64,000 bases of DNA, taken from positions 5,962,001 to 6,026,000 of the forward strand of contig CM036628.1 in the NCBI GenBank assembly GCA_020746105.1, in the 5' to 3' direction. The notes below the pieces were generated by a model, which saw only the letters and a program-made list of their open reading frames with translations, had not been told where the DNA came from and ran no database searches. Of this stretch, positions 61,404-64,000 are shown piece after piece. The position numbers and the translations under genes were made by a program. The DNA comes from Trogon surrucura. Lineage: Eukaryota > Chordata > Aves > Trogoniformes > Trogonidae. Within the stretch, counting starts at the first letter, position 1; each line of letters starts with the position of its first letter.

Positions 61404-62375
61404 TAATATCAGAGCAGAGGGGCAGAATCACCTTGCTTGACCTGCTGGCCACACTTCTGCTGATGCTGCCCAGGATCTGGTGAGCTTTTTGGGTTGCCAG
61501 CACACACGGCCGCCTCATGTTGGGCGTCCCACCAGTTGGCACCTGCAGGTCCTTCTCTGCCGAGCTCCTCTTGATCCACTCGTCGCCCGGTCTGTATTTG
61601 TGCACAGGATTGCCCCAACCCCAGTGCAGGACCTTGCAATTGGCCTTGCTGACCTTCACAAGGTTGGCACTGGCCCACCACTCAAGCCTGTGAAGGTCCC
61701 TCTGGATGGCATTCCTTCTCTCCAGTCGGTCAGCTGCACCACACAGCTTGGTGTTGTCAGCAAACTTGCTGAGGGTGCACTCGATGCCACTGTTCATGTC
61801 ACCAATAAAGATGTTAAACAGCACCAGTCCTGGTATTGATCTCTGAGGAACATTACTCGTCACTTGGACTTCAAGTCACTGACCACAACTATTGGAGTGC
61901 TACCATCCAGCAAATTCCTTATCCACCGAGTGGCTCGTCCATCAAATCCACGTCTCTCCAAACTAGAGATGAGGATGTTGTATAGGACAGCATCAAATGC
62001 TTTGCACGAGCCCAGGTAAATGACGCCACTTGCTCTTCCCTTATCCACCAACACTTATCCCATCATAGAAGGCCACCAAACTTGTCAAGCAAGATTTACC
62101 CTTAGTGAAGCCATGTTGGCTGTCACCAATTGCTTCCACATTTTCTGTGTGCCTTAGCATTGTTTCAAGGAGGATCCACTCCAGGATCTCGATGGGCACA
62201 GAGGTGAGACTGGCTGGCCTATAGTTCCCCAGGTCTCCCTTTTTTTTCCCCTTTTGAAAAAAATGGGGTTATGCCTTTTCTAGTCAGTGGGAACTTCACC
62301 ACACTGCCACGACTTCTCAGATATGATGGATAGTGGCTTAGCCACTTCACCTGCCAGTTCTCTCAGGACTCACAG
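61404..62375 (-). mobile_element. CR1 LINE reverse-transcriptase fragment
   Basis: About 970 bases of CR1 ORF2 in minus orientation, truncated on both sides with no 3' tail. Read from high to low coordinates it keeps recognisable reverse-transcriptase blocks: [33 protein letters not shown], a SNVPQRS motif (consensus SGVPQGS), SKFADNTKL and RSVASRSSKVILPL. It is dead. The catalytic FADD is FADN (second Asp lost). The frame changes near 61860, where the residues between LKSK and VTS are shortened, and there is another stop before LVDKG. Truncation at both ends is atypical for CR1, which usually keeps its 3' end, so a later deletion probably removed it. Confidence 0.95.
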
Positions 62376-64000
62376 ATTTACAAAGTCTTGGCAGAAATAA
62401 AATGGCTGAAGTGCTAAGGCAATTTTTTTTTATGTTATTGTCTATTGAAAATGACAAGATGATGTGTCATAGACTTGATCAAAACATTGATCAAAACATT
62501 TCCATCAAACTTCACAGACTGGTTTATTCAGCAGTGACTAATTCTCCTCAGGGGTTTCCACTGCAGTATAACAACAAATATTTTCACATGCCTGGAAAAT
62601 ATAGAATGTCCTTTAGTCTATATGTTAAGCATTTCATATTCCCATTTACAAATGCTTTTTATACATAAAAGGATGGAGTTTAAGGCTATGCAGTTGTTTC
62701 CTGCTTGATATCCCTTGCTAATTAGGCACCAGAGTGACATCACTGTAATAATTTCTGATAATGTGCTAATATGTAGCAGTTTGGCCACAATGTCACTTTG
62801 AAATGAATACGGTTTGGAGACTGCAAGCAAGGTGCAGTATGGACCTCCTATAAACCCTGTTGTAGTAGGATTTGTTAATTCTGCCTCCTGAGCATGTTCC
62901 ATAAAATATGAAAAATCAGTGCCAATGTCGGTTCCTAATTTAAACAAACAGAGTATTTCTGTGTGATGCTCAAACACTGCTACATGTAAAAACTCTCATG
63001 CGTTGTTTTCTCCTACATGAGACAGGCAAACAATCGGCGTCCCCATAAGTTGAAAGTGATTATGGTTCTTGCCCCCTATTTCATTTAAAAGGATGCCCAG
63101 GAAATGACTATGTAGGGCTTATGTCATTAGCACACGGTAAAAAAAAATAAAACAAACACCACAGGGCTAATACTTCCCGGGGCTACATTTGCATTTTCAT
63201 GGAGAGCTAATCTGCTGACCTTGAATCATTTACAAGGATCTTTTTATTCCTGTCTGACCACCTCAGCTTAGTGCAGAAATTTTACTGGCTTTTAAGTACA
63301 GGACTATCGAGGCTTTTTTGTGTGGTGGTGGGTTGCTGAGGGTTGGGGCAGGGTGGTTGGGAAGGGGTGTGAGGCTTGTTTATTCTGGGTTTTTTTAATA
63401 GTTCTTAGAATGATTCAATTTTATTTGCACGACATTCCAATCTTTTTGCCTAATTAAGAGCTTTGACCTGTACTATATCGGTAATTCCAGCCTGGGAAGC
63501 ACCAGCAGAAGTCTTGGCCACAGTCTAAGCACGGCACCTCCTCTTCACACCTTCTTCATCGATGTGGGCATTAACAACATCTGAGTGCAAAGCGAAAATC
63601 ACAGACTACCGCAGTAAACATGAAGATGCATTGAAAAGCTTGGAATCACTCCGCAAACAAAAAGGCAGCAATCAGCAATCAGAAACGGAGACAAGGTTTG
63701 GTCATTTTATCTGTGGCGTGTTAAGATTGCACCACAGAAAATGAATTATATGCATCATACGCCTAGTGCATCGGCAAATGGTCAAAGTGAAATCAAAAGC
63801 CTTGGGTTTGAATTGTTTAGCCACTCGGATCTTTTCCTGTAAAATGAAGTCTCTCAGCATCGCAATTTCTCAAAAGTGTTTTTGCTAAACAAAGCCCATG
63901 CCTGTCACAAGATCTCTTCCCGTGTGACAACGAGTATTATTCAAATGGACACAAATTAATGTTATTGCCTTGACAGAGAGTATGAAATGAGAATGGAGAA
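62376..64000. other. Repeat-poor terminal stretch, possibly conserved non-coding
   Basis: This is unique sequence with mixed base composition, octamer-like ATTTGCAT words (63187-63194) and TAATTA-like cores, with no repeat family. A small frame at 63562-63744 (residues ITDYRSKHEDALKSLESLRK) looks coiled-coil-like but has no convincing acceptor. The tandem TGATCAAAACAT at 62476-62499 is a 12-base duplication. I see no gene here. The general look suggests conserved regulatory DNA, which I cannot test. Confidence 0.35.
63330..63367 (+). other. G-quadruplex motif
   Basis: Runs of three or four G at 63330-63332, 63340-63342, 63345-63348, 63351-63353, 63359-63361 and 63364-63367 with loops of 2-7 bases fit the standard G3+N1-7 pattern. 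It lies in otherwise AT-rich, repeat-free sequence. Confidence 0.8.

Noticed and set aside
61480-61839. 119-codon plus-strand frame
   Set aside because: Antisense shadow of the CR1 reverse-transcriptase fragment.
63562-63744. Coiled-coil-like 60-codon frame at the end of the window
   Set aside because: No acceptor with a pyrimidine tract precedes it, and the end of the frame is plain AT-rich sequence. Kept only as part of the conserved-block observation.
1-64000. CRISPR array, tRNA, rRNA or bacterial-type operon
   Set aside because: No spaced direct repeats, no cloverleaf sequence that I could fold by eye, and no dense same-strand coding. The repeats are those of a bird genome.

Overview
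This looks like avian nuclear DNA, AT-rich and poor in genes. The evidence is the repeats: at least seven pieces of CR1 LINE, several ending in the ATTCTATG-type tails typical of birds, a bird-type solo LTR, and a compact class II-like provirus. I see no Alu or L1, no tRNA or rRNA gene, no CRISPR array, no bacterial operon structure and no CpG island. I could not place the window on a chromosome, in a species or in a named gene.

Layout. 1-6272 is unique AT-rich sequence. A CR1 3' end lies at 6273-6620 and an unusual double hairpin at 7084-7123. A solo LTR of about 1.07 kb fills 9881-10950. A (GGGAAA)n satellite lies at 15779-15950. A three-layer CR1 nest lies at 17917-18482, and a 20-bp minisatellite of five units at 23451-23550. 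From 37197 to 39838 there is a young, internally shortened provirus on the minus strand, with 6-bp target duplications and nearly identical LTRs. CR1 pieces follow at 44606-45003, 48370-48915, 54118-54265, 54797-54863 and perhaps 55790-55835. A CR1 reverse-transcriptase fragment on the minus strand lies at 61404-62375. The last 1.6 kb is repeat-poor, contains a G-quadruplex motif, and resembles conserved non-coding DNA.

Host coding evidence is thin. No long gene is visible. The best candidate exon is 16454-16630 (minus): a 59-codon open frame with a strong acceptor and a consensus GTGAGT donor. Weaker candidates are 20203-20371, 12320-12461, 36867-37172, 41785-42091 and 52306-52528 (all minus) and 56746-56929 (plus). 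I recognise none of these proteins, and their splice phases do not join simply, so the window may be intronic or gene-desert sequence in which some of them are chance matches.

The most interesting local arrangement is the provirus sitting about 20 bases upstream of a candidate splice acceptor and in the same orientation. Its 3' LTR would read straight into the exon-like frame at 36867-37172. No wholly new system could be demonstrated from sequence alone.
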